NCBI GenBank assembly: GCA_035772405.1
Contig: JAYKKM010000228.1
Coordinates: 755,001-819,000, forward strand
Origin: Chrysogorgia sp. JL179-B06
Lineage: Eukaryota > Cnidaria > Anthozoa > Scleralcyonacea > Chrysogorgiidae
DNA: 64,000 nucleotides
Direction: 5' to 3'
The notes under the pieces were generated by a model that saw nothing but the letters and a program-made list of their open reading frames with translations, had not been told where the DNA came from and ran no database searches. Position 1 is the first letter of the stretch. Each line of letters starts with the position of its first letter. Shown here piece after piece: positions 1-11,570 of this stretch. A program made the translations under genes and the position numbers.

Positions 1-37
1 CATACTTCTAAATCTACAGATTGCACACCATAATTAC

Positions 38-421
38 CAATTCTTTCACTATCTTCATTTTCTCATTAGCCTTAGGGTCTATTCTTGAATGAACATGTCT
101 TGATGGCATAGACAAAATCCTTGTTTTCCACATATTTTTATGTCTATCTTGATTGCTAGCATCTTTCGAAGAGAATCTCCTAAACTGGGTCAATTTGGTT
201 TCATTTACTGTCACCCGTGATCCATTTTTCCAGAAATATGACAAGGTCGACTGTTCATTGGGTGTTCTTTTGGAATATGTAGAAATATAGTTATTCTGAT
301 GTAGATGAAGATAGCCAACAACAGAGGCACTAAGAACAGTTCCATGGAGAGTTTTCTGCTTTAAAGTTCGCCCAATGTACCCCAGAATGCATAGTTGAGA
401 TGAACTACTAAACAGGGCCAT
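38..421 (-). CDS. First exon of an unidentified gene, mitochondrial-type N-terminus
   Basis: An open frame runs leftwards from an ATG at 421. The first 50 or so residues are rich in Ser, Leu, Lys and Arg with almost no acidic residues, as in mitochondrial presequences. Near residue 84 the reading QFRRFSSKDA resembles a presequence cleavage region. The frame meets a stop just past position 14, but a splice donor (GTAATT) begins at 37 in phase 0, so 38-421 is best read as a 128-codon first exon with the rest outside the window. It is head-to-head with the NDUFAF1-like gene about 140 bp away, suggesting a shared bidirectional promoter and possibly a shared mitochondrial role. I do not recognise the family, and the ORF could be fortuitous. 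Confidence 0.4.
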
Positions 422-560
422 TTATTTCGACATCAGCATATCTTTCTCACCAGTTATAAACTTCATCAACAGTTTACTGCAAGTAAATTAAATTAAAATG
501 GAATTAAAATGTGCCTCGAATGACGACCGCTGTATCACATTTCGACTGCTCACAAACAAT
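422..560. promoter_or_regulatory. Probable bidirectional promoter interval
   Basis: This short interval separates the start codons of two divergent genes whose products both look mitochondrial. No clear TATA box is visible. The role is inferred from the head-to-head arrangement. Confidence 0.35.
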
Positions 561-851
561 ATGGCCGCATTGAGGACCTTTAGGCCTTCTTGTTTTATAA
601 CAGCAGCAAGATCCAGGAAGGCTTCTGGTTTTTCTCTTAGGGAGATGATGATCTGTAATTTCAAGGACAGTGATGTACTGGACAACTGGACTTGTACTTC
701 GGATGAAGAATTTGGCGGAAAATCCCGAGCCAAACTAGTCCGAACAAAAACAGATCATGTTTCATTCAATGGCAGCCTATCAACTGAACTTCCCCTAGAC
801 AGAGTAACGAAACATAGCGGATTTTGCGCGATGAGATCAAGCCCAGCAATG
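561..851 (+). CDS. NDUFAF1: NDUFAF1 (CIA30) complex I assembly factor, exon 1
   Basis: This is the first coding exon of a CIA30-domain protein, the mitochondrial chaperone that helps build the membrane arm of respiratory complex I. The ATG at 561 sits in a good context (AATATGG) and opens a classic presequence, MAALRTFRPSCFITAARSRK. An in-frame ATG at 498 would add 21 less typical residues. After the presequence comes the start of the CIA30 domain: a DNWTCTSDEEFGGKS stretch matching the family's W-x-x-x-[ST]-D-x-x-x-G-G-x-S signature, then an FNGSLSTEL strand and HSGFCAM. The exon ends at a GTGAGC donor (852) in phase 0. It joins exons at 4651 and 9023, also in phase 0, giving about 224 residues; the human protein has a longer N-terminus. 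The shadow minus ORFs here are not genes. Confidence 0.85.
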
Positions 852-3800
852 GTGAGCTTTTCGGTTTTGAAGAAATACTTTAAACAGGCGAAAACCTGTT
901 CTGGACGTCCCCAATCGATATTACAATTGAATTTAAAGGCCATTCCAAATTAGATATTTGATGACTTGCACGTTACGTCACGGCAGCCATGTTGGTGGAA
1001 CTTAAACAAAAGGATATTAACTTCTTTTGTTTGTGGTACTACCAACATGGCCACCAAACCTTTGTCTTCGAAGTCTCAAGGGTTGGTTGCACTTGCAAGT
1101 CAAGAATAAGTCTAATTAACCATGGTCTAATTTGGAATGTATGTCCTACTGTAGAAGAGGCTGCGTGATTTGTCCATTATTGTTCATTGAAAATAATAGT
1201 ATTAGCCCTTTATAAATCAAGAATAACGAAAATCCACTGTTTTTATATAAATCTACTTTAGGAGCGATTACATAACAACGTAAAAGGCAAAATCAATTTT
1301 TAAAAAAAAATCCAAAACAATATACTAAGAAAGATGGTGGAATATTGGGTAGAGGGTATTTTTGATTCGGAAAGACAGGCCTTGAGATTTTGAGCATGTT
1401 GAGATATCTGATAATAATGGATAATTGTAATGGCCACTCACCTATGTGCAGTTCTCAGGAAGGGGTTTATGGGAAACTAAAGTCTAATTTGGAGTGGCCT
1501 AATTGATAGAAATCAATCAATATTGATAATTGATGAACAATTGATGAAGGATGTTTTTCTGACCTTTAATTATTGATTGGTATTGATTATCAATAGCTCG
1601 ATTGGTATTGATTGGTCCTCGTGAAACTTAAAGCTGTGATCTAGCGAGGATGGCAGTTGATGAGAGCATATGAGAGTCACAAGATATGAGAGTTATCTTG
1701 ACCCTCATTGCTCCTGGTCAAACAAAGATGAGGGTCGATGAATGTTTTATAATAATAATAATATTTAAAGACGTATTAGGAGCATTATACAATTAAGTCT
1801 CAATGCTCTTAATACAACAACATATTCTTAATGTTACTTATAAAACTAACTACAGTTTCATTACTGTTTCATTATAAGATAAAGCCTACTACATATATTA
1901 CCACTATTAATTATAACTATTTATACCCTAACTGTGTGCCAAAACTCTCATTGTCCATTGAAATCTGAACTAATTCAAAGTCGATTTGATGAAAGTTGTT
2001 GATCAAACCTATTCAAACTTGAACAAAAGTTGCATCTCTCAATGCATCCTCATTTCATTGTTCAATCAAATAATATATATTTATAATATATATATAGGTA
2101 TAATATAATAACAAGAATATATTTGCAAACAAGAACATCAAAACAAAATATGAGTGTAAAAAAGTAGATTGTTGTGTTTTGGATATATACTGTAGTAAAG
2201 TGAAAAGGTGCTGAATTGCCAAGTTCTTTAGCAAGATCTCAACAGTTCACCACCTTTTCACTTTACTAAAACAAAATATGATAGTATTGCATAATGCATA
2301 TAAACTAGGTAGGAATATATGAAAACTATATACCTTGTTTGTGTGGTCAAGATTGGCATTCCTAGAGTCCACAATTCCATTTCAAGAGTCTCACAATTCA
2401 ATGACAATCAATAGCAATCTATAGTCATTGATTGACAAATATACTTGGTTATGCTTAAAGTGCCCCTAACCTCAAAATTTTTTATTGTCTTAAAATGATA
2501 AAGTAACTTCTTTTGAAAATTTTCGTTTTTTCGTTTTCTTTTTGAGATATATAAGTTTGTTTGATATGCAAATATCCGGAATTTATGTCACACATGCATA
2601 ATGAGTTATTGGAGAAATGTGTATATCTCTTTCATTCTCCTTCGAAATCCTTTAAAATCAAGAAGTTTGGTGTTGTGGGAGAAACACGCACACGTGTTAT
2701 TCACACTTTAGTGTTTTTATTTGATGAACGCAAAGATATATAACATTATGCATGTGTGACATAAATTCCGGACGTAATACAGGGTGTATCAATACAGGTA
2801 TCAACAACAGTTAAATTCCCAGAAGCCTAAAATCTTTTGTGCTAATAAAAACAAGTGGATTTCTTGGGAAATTCCAAGGTTGCGCTTTTTTTGATACACC
2901 CTGTAGATCAAACACGAGTTTGAGTGTTTCATCAGAGGTTCCAAACACGAGAAAACAAATGAAAACCAAGGGCGTAGCCCCAAGGTTTTTATTGTTTTCG
3001 AGGGTTTGGAGTCCCCCGATGAAACACGACAAACGAGTATTTGATCTATGTTTAAAAATCTCTTTACAAAGCTGAATCCTTTTGGGACAGTGATCACCAA
3101 GGTGTGCAAAATGTATTCATACAAAGTGAAACGTTGTTTGTCTCTAGAGATAAATGGCCAAAGGCAAAGCCGTCGGTTTGGCTTAATATCGCTTTTAAAC
3201 GGCCAAAAGCTACCATTCATTTCAATATTTGGCAGGACACACATTCAAGCAACTTATGGAGGCATTCGGTAGACTAGGATGAATCTTGATGTCCAATCAC
3301 GAAGTGTATCAAGATCTTTACGCCTTCCAATTGGACATCAAGATTCATCCTATAGTCAAAACACAGAGATAAAACACAGTGAACCAAGGCCTTTACGGTA
3401 TCAAATCTCATGCACGTGTCGAAATGCGTAACTTGAATTGGCTAGTATCTCATGAATTATTACATTAATAGTTGAGAAATTTGCATATCAAAAATCTGAT
3501 ATATCTCAAATCTGATATATCTCAAAGCGAAGAAACGAAAATCTTCAAAAGAATTTACTTTATTTTAAAAGTTCTTCCAAATAAGACAAAAAATATTTTG
3601 AGGTTAGGGGTACTTTAACTAAAGAACGGACTGTATTTGCTCATAATTTTAGCTCTTGTTTATATATGAAACCAGCCTTCAAATGACCGTCGTCAATTCA
3701 ATAAATATCCATGTTATTATTGAGATTCCTGTTAGTATTCTGACAACTTTTAGAAGGCTCATTGGACATTGGTTCTTGTTTACATGGAAAATTGGTCCAG

Positions 3801-4650
3801 AATCAGGCTGGCCTGAAGTGTTCAGGTTGCTCTAGAAATCGACCCGAGTTTAGGCCAGCGCGAACTGAATCTCAGGCTAGATCCATATAAACAACGTACA
3901 GGGAAAACACTACATCAAGTCAGCCAACCTGAACTAGGGCTGGCCTCATGTATTAAACACCATCATCTGGGCATAGTTAGTCGAGGGGAATGGTTTGAAA
4001 GCTCCATTGTCTTTCAAGATGACGCAATGATCATGTTATTGTATTGGAGAAAGTATTTGTTATTGGTTGAAGAAAGGAAATTATATGGACACGTGACGGC
4101 GAAGGACTCACAACACGTGACGGCGAAGGACTCACAACACGTGACGATGAATGACTACACTTATTAAATCCGAACGTTGTTATTGGATGACTGCTTCATT
4201 ATACAGAAAATACAATACGTTCAGTGACCGTGAAAGTGAACAACAACATAGAACAATGACTTTTGCGGACCTTCCAAACCATCCCTTCTACTAACTATGA
4301 TCTGAAATTCAGTTATCATGCCAGCCTATAAACTCGGATAGGTTACTAGACTGAACTGGTTCCAGATCTATTTTTCAAGTTAAGATCTAAATCCGATCTA
4401 TCTTGGAACTCAACAACTCATCAGAGTTGAGAGTTATATTTCTTGGAGGCGTCCATGGGTGAATATTTCCCCAACACAATTAAATTTATTTTAAGTTATG
4501 ACTCTTTTCTCAGAGTAGCGCTAATACCGATGACTATGCTCAGCACAAGCCAACTTCCAAGTTTACTTCTTAAGGCCTATATAAGTGCTTAATTGTTTCT
4601 TGGGGAGAACAAAAATGTTGTCATGGAAACTAGCATTTTTCTGCTTTCAG
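852..4650 (+). other. NDUFAF1 intron 1, with repeats
   Basis: This 3.8-kb intron runs from GTGAGC (852) to TTTCAG (4650). It holds a solo-like mariner fold-back (about 2779-2906), a second GTTTCATC-flanked repeat pair near 2926-3031, and an inverted pair around 3270-3350 (GGATGAATCTTGATGTCCAA and its complement). There is a perfect 27-bp tandem duplication at 4090-4143 (cacgtgacggcgaaggact). Near 2681 lies a GAAACACGC-CACGTGTTATTC block repeated at 11262. No exon-like ORF was found. Confidence 0.7.
2779..2906. repeat. Short fold-back element, mariner-MITE family end
   Basis: The right half ends in GCGCTTTTTTTGATACACCCTG followed by TA, the same terminus as the cluster at 9.4-11.9 kb. The left end, CAGGGTGTATCAA preceded by TA, is followed by the internal CCCAGAAGCCTAAAATCTTT block found at 9650 and 11800. 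It is a truncated relative of those copies. Confidence 0.6.
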
Positions 4651-4827
4651 AATCGTTGGGGAACCGTTCTTACCACTGAGATTTCTTCCTATGATGTGAT
4701 ACAGTTGCGACTGCGAGGAGATGGTCGGACATACACTGTGAATATACAGCCACCGAGTTTTAACACAGATGATATGTACCAGGCATTTATCTACACCCGA
4801 GGAGGACCCTTATGGGAAGTTATTACA
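4651..4827 (+). CDS. NDUFAF1: NDUFAF1 exon 2 (core of CIA30 domain)
   Basis: The exon lies between a strong acceptor (CTGCTTTCAG, ending at 4650) and a GTAAGT donor at 4828. Its 59 codons encode the most conserved part of the CIA30 domain: YDVIQLRLRGDGRTYTVNIQ followed by a Y-x-x-x-x-x-T-R-G-G-P-x-W motif. CIA30 is a galactose-binding-like beta sandwich. The upstream ATG near 4615 lies in intron sequence and is not a start. Both junctions are phase 0, so the reading is continuous with exons 1 and 3. Confidence 0.9.
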
Positions 4828-5627
4828 GTAAGTATTATGGATAAAAAATAACATGTACATATGCTCAACAAGAACGCTGATTGGTCAATACCTTTGCAAG
4901 ATCATAGTATCCAACACAGAAATTTTCCTGCCTTACCGGTTTTTTTTAATCTCGGACTATTGCTGAGCTCTGTTTTGTTATTTTGTAAAACAAATACCAA
5001 ATGGTTTTCCGTGCAGGATACGTGATCCAAATACTTGGTGTCAGTTGATGACTTTCGAAAAACTAAAAACCGACACTCGCTAGCTATCGGCTCGTGTTTT
5101 TTACGCTGTTCGAAAGTCTCCACATCAACACATGCGGATCACAGTATCCTGCACGGAAAACGTTTGGTATTCCTTTAATACTTCAGGACTTACCAAGGAC
5201 ATTTTCACGTTTTCAAGATGACATTAGCGCCAAGAACTTAGAAAGCTTTTTGTTGGGTTTAACCTCCATAAACCAACTAGGATCGGTTGCTTACAGAATT
5301 TGAAATATCGCAGATGGCGAAAAGAACATTTATAATTAATTGAAGCATCCATGATGTTGAATTCTGTTGAAATGCTAAAATGAAAGTCACTTTATTTCTA
5401 GCTGTATAGTCATCCTAATTTGCACAATTCCTATTGGCACAGGTGTGCGGACATGCGAGCACATACAAATATTATGAAATGACTGAAACTCATGGAGACA
5501 ATTGATTACATATTTGACAAATGATTGCAAATTACAAATTTGTTACACTTCTGGTCAAACATAGTTTGACGCTACTCTGGCTTTAAAAAGTTTTTTGAAC
5601 GTAAATTTAAAAGTTACTGTCCCTGAC

Positions 5628-5674
5628 CCAACGTTTCGACACTCCAATCTAGTGTCTTCATCAGGGGTGATCGT
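5628..5674 (-). ncRNA. Hammerhead-like ribozyme core in a repeat
   Basis: Read on the minus strand, the segment gives CTGATGA, then a GACAC/GTGTC hairpin with a nine-base loop, then GAAAC. These are the conserved single-stranded boxes and stem II of a hammerhead ribozyme, with one extra A between CTGATGA and the stem. Penelope-like retroelements and retrozymes carry such motifs. Stems I and III were not demonstrated, so activity is unproven. Confidence 0.3.
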
Positions 5675-6004
5675 TGTAAAGTTAGGATCCCTATTTATAC
5701 CCTCATGGAACCAATGATGACGTCGCGATTCAATAGGGCGTGGACGTTATTGATATGCCAAGCCTCCAGACAACGTCTCTGATGGTACTGCGGATTAGTG
5801 GTAATAATTTTGGAATTTTCCAACGCAATCTCATTAACCTCATGGTTATTTAAAGGGTTCCAAAGGGTCGAAAATGGCGTCCCATTTTACAGTGAGTTAC
5901 ATAGTACGAAAATATTAAAATGAATATTGTGCTTATCGAGTAGATCGTCTACTATTTCCCGACCTCTTAATATATACAACAACGATTTTTCAGTTGCCAG
6001 TTTG

Positions 6005-6937
6005 CAGGGCTCAAAATAACGGCCGGTCAACGGACAACGACCGGCCAAAAATGCCTCTTGACCGGTCACTTTTTTACCTCACCGGTCATTTTGACCGGTC
6101 AACACATTTGTACGCCTTAATTCCTATATAATTTTAAATCGTTTTTTCTCTTCGGCATATCCTGAAATCTTGTCAGAGAAAGACTGTATATTTCATGGCG
6201 AGTACGCAATTTCACTGTAAGTACGTCAAGTTACGTACGACAAAAACATTGTTTGTTCTTGTCCAAAACGTAAATATATGCTGGTTGCACTTGAAAGATT
6301 TCGATTTTGTTTCGGAGGAAGGAGGTGAGCAGAGTGACAACGAGGAAGCAATGGAGGAGGGTAGTGACGTCGAGGGTACAGACTCAGTCAAGCAAGGTAA
6401 CACTTTGATAAGAGAGCTGGCTGAGTTGGAATGAAGAGTTTTTGCTGCTCTTGACTTAACTTTGAAAGTTAACATGTGCTCAATTAATACACAAGTGACA
6501 AGAATAACGCTTTGGTTTCTTTTGCGTTTTTGTTTTTGGTATTTGTTAATTCGTAATAATTATTTAGGTAGGCGAGTCCGTTTAGGCTAAATATAGTAAG
6601 TTTAAAATAAAATTTAACTCCGTCAAAGACTACCTGTATAGTGAGTAAAGTTTATCACTCAATATTAAGATTATATCTAGAAAACAATAAACTTTAGACA
6701 ACCACCTAATCAACGATGATAACGTTGCCTGTTCACTTTTACAATGTGATTGCTAACGTCTTGAGCGTTTAAAACATGAAACAATAAAAGCGATGTCTCG
6801 AAACAAATTCGTTATTATTTGTTTCACTGTAAGTGTATGCGTATTAATGACCGGTCAAAAACAGATTTTGACCGAGCTAAAATAAAGTTGACCGGTCATT
6901 TTGACCGGCGACCTACCGGCCGTTATTTTGAGCCCTG
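6005..6937. mobile_element. Nonautonomous TIR DNA transposon with 6-bp target duplication
   Basis: The left end CAGGGCTCAAAATAACGGCC and the right end GGCCGTTATTTTGAGCCCTG are exact inverted complements for 20 bp. They are flanked by direct repeats AGTTTG (5999-6004 and 6938-6943). Subterminal ACCGGTCA blocks recur in both orientations near each end. An 80-codon ORF inside (6195-6434) has an acidic tail and no known transposase motif, so the element is called nonautonomous. The CAGGG ends recall hAT-type elements, but those usually make 8-bp duplications. Confidence 0.75.
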
Positions 6938-8317
6938 AGTTTGATTAGATCAGTCAAATCTAAGATCTGCCAAATGACCACTCACGGTGTACCGGAAAGA
7001 AAACTTTCGTCAATACTTGTGCTTCTATTAATGACGGGAATTTTATAATGCCCAATGTCATGACTTTTTTTTGTTGTTATTAAAAGTTTGGTGATTATTA
7101 AAATGTTGGTGGAACTGCAAGACTTTTAGCAGAATTGCCCAATGTTTTTCTGGTGTTTTTGCAAATATAGCACCTTCTCAATTATTTTAAAGGGGAACTG
7201 TATCCCCAAAATAAATTAGGCCTTAAATAAATATAATGTTTAGAAATATGTTAATAGTTTTACGGTATCTTCTCTTGTACTCGAGAAATAACGTTTTCAT
7301 TCTCGTATTTGATGCTTCTAGACGCCGCCATTTTCGAGTTTACTCGACGGCTCAAGATTGATGTACAGCGGTGGTTTTCTTTTCAATGGTAAGTACTTCA
7401 TCTTGCAGGATATAGCGCAAACACATACCACTAAACAAGAGATTAAGGGGAATTTTGTCACATAAAATAACCGCTAACCCCAAAACAACTTAGACCCTAA
7501 CCCCCCGCCTAAGTAACGAGTTTTCTAACCCTAATCTCTTGTTTGGTGGTATGGGTTCGCTATATCCCTGCAAGATGAAGTACTTACGTTTTCAATTTTG
7601 ACGTCATTGAGTGCTTGTCACTGATCTCTATATACCTGGATTGCTCATCCCTTATTGCGAGTAGTTAAAATTTTGAAGCCACCGGCGGCCATATTGGTAC
7701 CCCTACACCAGCGTACCTTGCGAGCCAATGCTTTTTCTTGTGGTATCGTGGGAATTTTTCACATCATGCCTTTTGTTCGCAGTAACTTTGGATTCCATTT
7801 TCAAAGTGTTTCAACAACCACATTACTATGGAGCTTTAATATCAATATTTGTTTCATAAATGTTTTTAAAAATGTACGTTGTACACAATAATTTAAACCC
7901 TGTACACAATAATTTCAACACAAACAAATAAAATGTCATTCAATTTATTGTAAAAATAAAAAAAAATTTTCGACTTATTGTTAAATATATATTATATATA
8001 TGCATGACAAGACATTTTATGCAACACAGCCATTTTATGCAACACATTTTATGCAATTCAGTTAGAGGTTAGGTGTGCTGTAAATACAAAGTTTTGCCAA
8101 AATAAAAAATACACACGAAAAAACAACCTTTGTTTATCAATTAATTATATTTTATGCCTCGTTGACAATTAAGCAAGTGATAATACTGAAAAGAAACAGT
8201 TTGGCCAGACAAAGGAAGATCAGTTTTCTTGCAAATCTCCAGTTTTCGAGTCCCGTGTTTGCTTGAAACGGCTTGTGAATTCGTAAGTCGGTGACATGAA
8301 TTTGGTACCGGTGGCTC

Positions 8318-8368
8318 AACCTCGTACCCGGGCTCTTCTCTGGGAGAGAAGAGCCTGGGTACGAGGTT
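8318..8368. repeat. CTCGTACCCAG-family hairpin
   Basis: The arms CTCGTACCCGGGCTCTTCTC and its near-complement GAGAAGAGCCTGGGTACGAG flank a few bases. Related termini occur at 38.05-38.61 kb and 55.05-55.16 kb, so this is the minimal member of a fold-back family scattered through the window. Confidence 0.6.
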
Positions 8369-8502
8369 GCCGGTGGCTTCACTTTTTGGGCTCCATGCGC
8401 AATCCAAGTATATAGAGATCAGTGGTGCTTCATGCTTGTCCACCCGTCGAGCAAACGCTTAAAATAAATGCCTAAAATGGCAGCGTCCTGAATCATAAAA
8501 TA

Positions 8503-8866
8503 GGGAGTTTACGAAAGTGAAGACGACGACGGCATTCTCAACAGCATAAAACATAATATTCTAAACTCCGTAGAAGATCGTTACCATTATAGACCACTTT
8601 CAAGTTATGCCTTCAGACACTTTTGAAACTTGACAGTTTGCATAGCCATTTCAGTTAGTGTGCAGGGTAAATTTAACTAAAACTCGAAGCGGGTGACGTC
8701 GTCCACAGAACACGAAAATGCTGTAAATAACGTCCTGTTTAGAAGGAGGACGTCATTGAAAATTCTCTTGGGACTAATAATTAAACTTAGCTTTTCTTCG
8801 GGACGAAAAATTGCATTGTTAAAAGACGACGTCCTCGATGCTCGCGTCGAGTTTTCGTAAACTCCC
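8503..8866. mobile_element. Small TIR element (MITE), TA-flanked
   Basis: The ends GGGAGTTTACGAAA and TTTCGTAAACTCCC are perfect inverted repeats of 14 bp, each flanked by TA. Interior motifs gacgacg and cgacgtc recur near the ends. No ORF is present. Confidence 0.6.
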
Positions 8867-9022
8867 TATTACAAGAATGAGAACGTTATTTCTCAATTAC
8901 AAGAGCAGATACCGTAAAACTATTACCATTTCTAAACATTAACCAGCTCGCAGACATGTGTGGTAACAGCTGGTTAATTCCTGCTGTACATTGACTAATT
9001 CCCGCCGTGACCGTCTTTCCAG

Positions 9023-9229
9023 GTTCCATTCTCGAAGTTCTTGTTCACAACAGCTGGCTACCTACAGGATCGACAACCTACGTTCCATCGTTTCAGAACT
9101 ATCGGCATATCATTGATGGATCGCATTAACGGGCCGTTCTGCCTTGAGTTGGACTACATCAAAGTAAAGGAAACTTTTTATCAACCTAAATACTTTGTAG
9201 AACACGCAGAAAATGAGATGGATCACTAG
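9023..9229 (+). CDS. NDUFAF1: NDUFAF1 exon 3 (C-terminal end)
   Basis: The exon follows a CTTTCCAG acceptor and opens in phase 0 with VPFSKFLF, the expected continuation of the CIA30 fold after the TRGGP-x-W segment of exon 2. It continues to IGISLMDRINGPFCLELDYI, the family's C-terminal strand pair (I-G-x-x-x-x-D-x-x-x-G-P-F-x-L-E-x-D), and stops at TAG (9227-9229). The ATG at 9041 is internal to the exon. This completes a three-exon gene spanning 8.7 kb. Confidence 0.9.
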   Translation, partial: VPFSKFLFTTAGYLQDRQPTFHRFRTIGISLMDRINGPFCLELDYIKVKETFYQPKYFVEHAENEMDH

Positions 9230-9420
9230 TCTCTCGAGTCTGGCTTCTGTTCGTTTTCAAACAGCGTAATTCCGTTATGTTGTCTTCCCGCTATTCACAT
9301 TTTGGAAACATTTTTCTCAATAATCCCAAGTGGTATATGCAACTGTGTATAATATGAAACTTGTCAAAAGCCCCTTGGGGAATCATGGCATTGGCATGGA
9401 CGTTGATTGTTAACGTACTA

Positions 9421-9988
9421 CAGGGTGTATCAAAAAAAGCGCAACCTCGGAATTTCCCAAGAAATCCACTGTGTTTTTATACACAAAAGATTTTCGCCCC
9501 TGGGAATTTAAAATAGCTTGTAATCGTATTCCAGGGGCATAACTGTCTAATTACTACAAACTCGAGCACGTAAAGCAGAATTGAATCGAAATTTATGCAT
9601 TTATTTAATGGAAAGTTGTTTAGTTTACAAGTATCAACAACAGTTAAATTCCCAGAGGCCTAAAATCTTTTGTGCTAATAAAAACAAAGTGGATTTCTTG
9701 GGAAATTCCAGTGTGTATAAAAAAAAACTGAACCCTTAGAAAACGGTCTTATACTCCTGGGAAATTAAAAACACGGTCTTAATACACCTGGGAAATTAAG
9801 ATAACTTGTAATCGTATGAAGGAGCATAACTGCAAAGAAACGTTAATATATTAACGTTTCTTTGCAGTTATGTTCCTTCATACAATTACAAGTTATCTTA
9901 ATTTCCCAGGTGTATTAAGACCGTGTTTTTAATTTCCCAGGAGTATAAGACCGTTTTCTAAGGGTTCAGCTTTTTTTGATACACACCG
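9421..9988. mobile_element. Mariner-like fold-back copies (two, abutting)
   Basis: A copy starts at 9421 (CAGGGTGTATCAAAAAAAGC, preceded by TA) and is cut off near 9708. There a second fold-back begins (GTGTGTATAAAAAAAAACTG) whose complement ends at about 9986. The second copy is centred near 9853, where GCAAAGAAACGTTAATATATT folds on its own complement. No coding capacity is visible. Confidence 0.6.
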
Positions 9989-9990
9989 TA

Positions 9991-10427
9991 CAGGGTGTAA
10001 AAAAAACGCGACCTTTAGAAATTAACCTATTGTTGTTAAGCACAAGATTTTATGCTCCTGCGAATTTAAAATAGCTTCTAATCATATGAAGGAGCATAAC
10101 TGCATAACAAATTGTCAAAGTACTAATTAGTCATATCATCAGTTCGAATAAAAATGGTTCAACTGACCACAGAGCAACGAGTTTTTACTGTTTTACATTA
10201 TACCGAGACTCAATGTACTTACTCAATGTAAAAACTCGTTGCTCTGTGGTCAGTTGAACCATTTTTATTCGAACTGATGATATGACTAATTAGTACTTTG
10301 ACAATTTGTTATGCAGTTATGCTCCTTCATACGATTAGAAGCTATTTTAAATTCCCAGGAGCATAAAATCTTGTGCTTAACAACAATAGGTTAATTTCTA
10401 AAGGTCGCGTTTTTTTTATACACCCTG
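9991..10427. mobile_element. Fold-back MITE from a mariner transposon 5' end
   Basis: The unit is a near-perfect palindrome flanked by TA (9989-9990, 10428-10429), ending in CAGGGTGTA and its complement. Each arm carries the same start codon region, which reads MVQLTTEQRVF. That is a typical opening of the helix-turn-helix domain of some mariner-type transposases. The element therefore looks like an inverted duplication of a mariner left end, keeping about 11 codons on each arm. It cannot make transposase. Confidence 0.7.
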
Positions 10428-10429
10428 TA

Positions 10430-10710
10430 CAGTGTGTATCAAAAAACCACTACCGGAAGCAACTGTGAATTAGCATTTTTTTCAAAGAACCCATTGTAAT
10501 AGTTTGAAGGCTTAGACACCTCTGAGCAACGAATGCGTAAAAATAACTTGGATTGCATTCGTATTGAAAACTGCTTTCTCTCTTCTTGATTAACGCAGCG
10601 CTTGGACCATCTTAATTTCCCAGGTGTATAATTTTTTTTTAAATTACAATAGGTCTCTTTAAGAATACTAATTCATTATCTAAGGGTAGCGGTTTTTTTT
10701 ATACACCCTG
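10430..10710. mobile_element. Further mariner-family MITE
   Basis: It begins with CAGTGTGTATCAAAAAACC directly after the previous copy's TA and ends with GGTTTTTTTTATACACCCTG followed by TA. The interior is unrelated to the neighbouring copy and has no ORF. Confidence 0.5.
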
Positions 10711-10979
10711 TAGAGCAAAACGTTCAGAGCAAAACGTCTGCTGTGTAACGGTTGTTTAGTCATCGTTTTTGTCTAGGCAAGAGCGGACAAAAAAATACTG
10801 GCTTATCACTTAATTCCATTGGGTTTTTCGCTTTACTTTACAATCCCACTTAGTGGCATTCTTTTGGATGGCCTTGCTGCAGATTGACGTTAAAAATAGC
10901 AAAAAATGTTTTTTTGTTACCTGATTGGCTTATTTTGTCACGTGATTATTTGACCTATAAAAGTTCCACTCGTTTTTCA

Positions 10980-11125
10980 TTTCAGGCCCTGTCCACACGT
11001 ATGCGTTTTCATAGCGTTTTTATACTGTTCTCAGTCCTCAGGGGAGCAAAAAACAATGGTCGCCATTACCTGAAACAATATGAAAGCGCTAGGAAAACGT
11101 ATACGTGTGGATGGGGTCTCACTTT
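10980..11125. repeat. Inverted-repeat element with CCACACGTATRCG ends
   Basis: GGCCCTGTCCACACGTATGC at 10985 and its near-complement GTATACGTGTGGATGGGG at 11098 face each other, with GCGTTTTCATAGCG and GAAAGCGCTAGGAAAACG inside. A MITE is likely; no target duplication was resolved. Confidence 0.45.
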
Positions 11126-11570
11126 ACGTTTGTTCACTCTGACGAAGGACCTTCGCTCAAAACATTGACCTCAAACACACTATTTCGGCAGTACACCAAT
11201 ACTCGAGTTGATTGCTTCGTCTGCTGGAGGACAATAGATCCTATCACTGTTAAAGATGAAGAAACACGCGCACGTGTTATTCACACTTTAGTGTAGGTCA
11301 AAGGAAAACTTGTCCCGTAAGCGATAATTGAGGTTCAAGTATTTATTTTGAATTTAGCCCTGATTACCCATGATTCATTCTCAACCGTGCAAGGGTCTGT
11401 TTCAACAGAGCTTACATTTAAAGTTATCTTAATTGCCCGAGGTGTATAAGACCATGTATTTATACGCATCCATGGCTCAGAGATGTCTAGGGCTTTCAAA
11501 CTACCACAATAGGTAGTTTAAAAGAATACTAATTAATGTATGCCAGTTTCGTGTTTTTATACACACTGTA

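Larger units (their letters stand above)
4828..9022 (+). other. NDUFAF1 intron 2, with several transposons
   Basis: This 4.2-kb intron runs from GTAAGT to the TTTCCAG acceptor at 9022. It contains a hammerhead-like repeat (5628-5674), a TIR element with 6-bp target duplication (6005-6937), an inverted-repeat pair around 7385-7590 (taccac...aagagatta and its complement), a CTCGTACCC hairpin (8318-8368) and a small TIR element (8503-8866). No further CIA30 coding sequence is needed, because exons 2 and 3 already join within the domain. Confidence 0.7.

Noticed and set aside
6195..6434. 80-codon acidic ORF inside the TIR element
   Set aside because: No transposase or known motif; kept only as interior sequence of the element.
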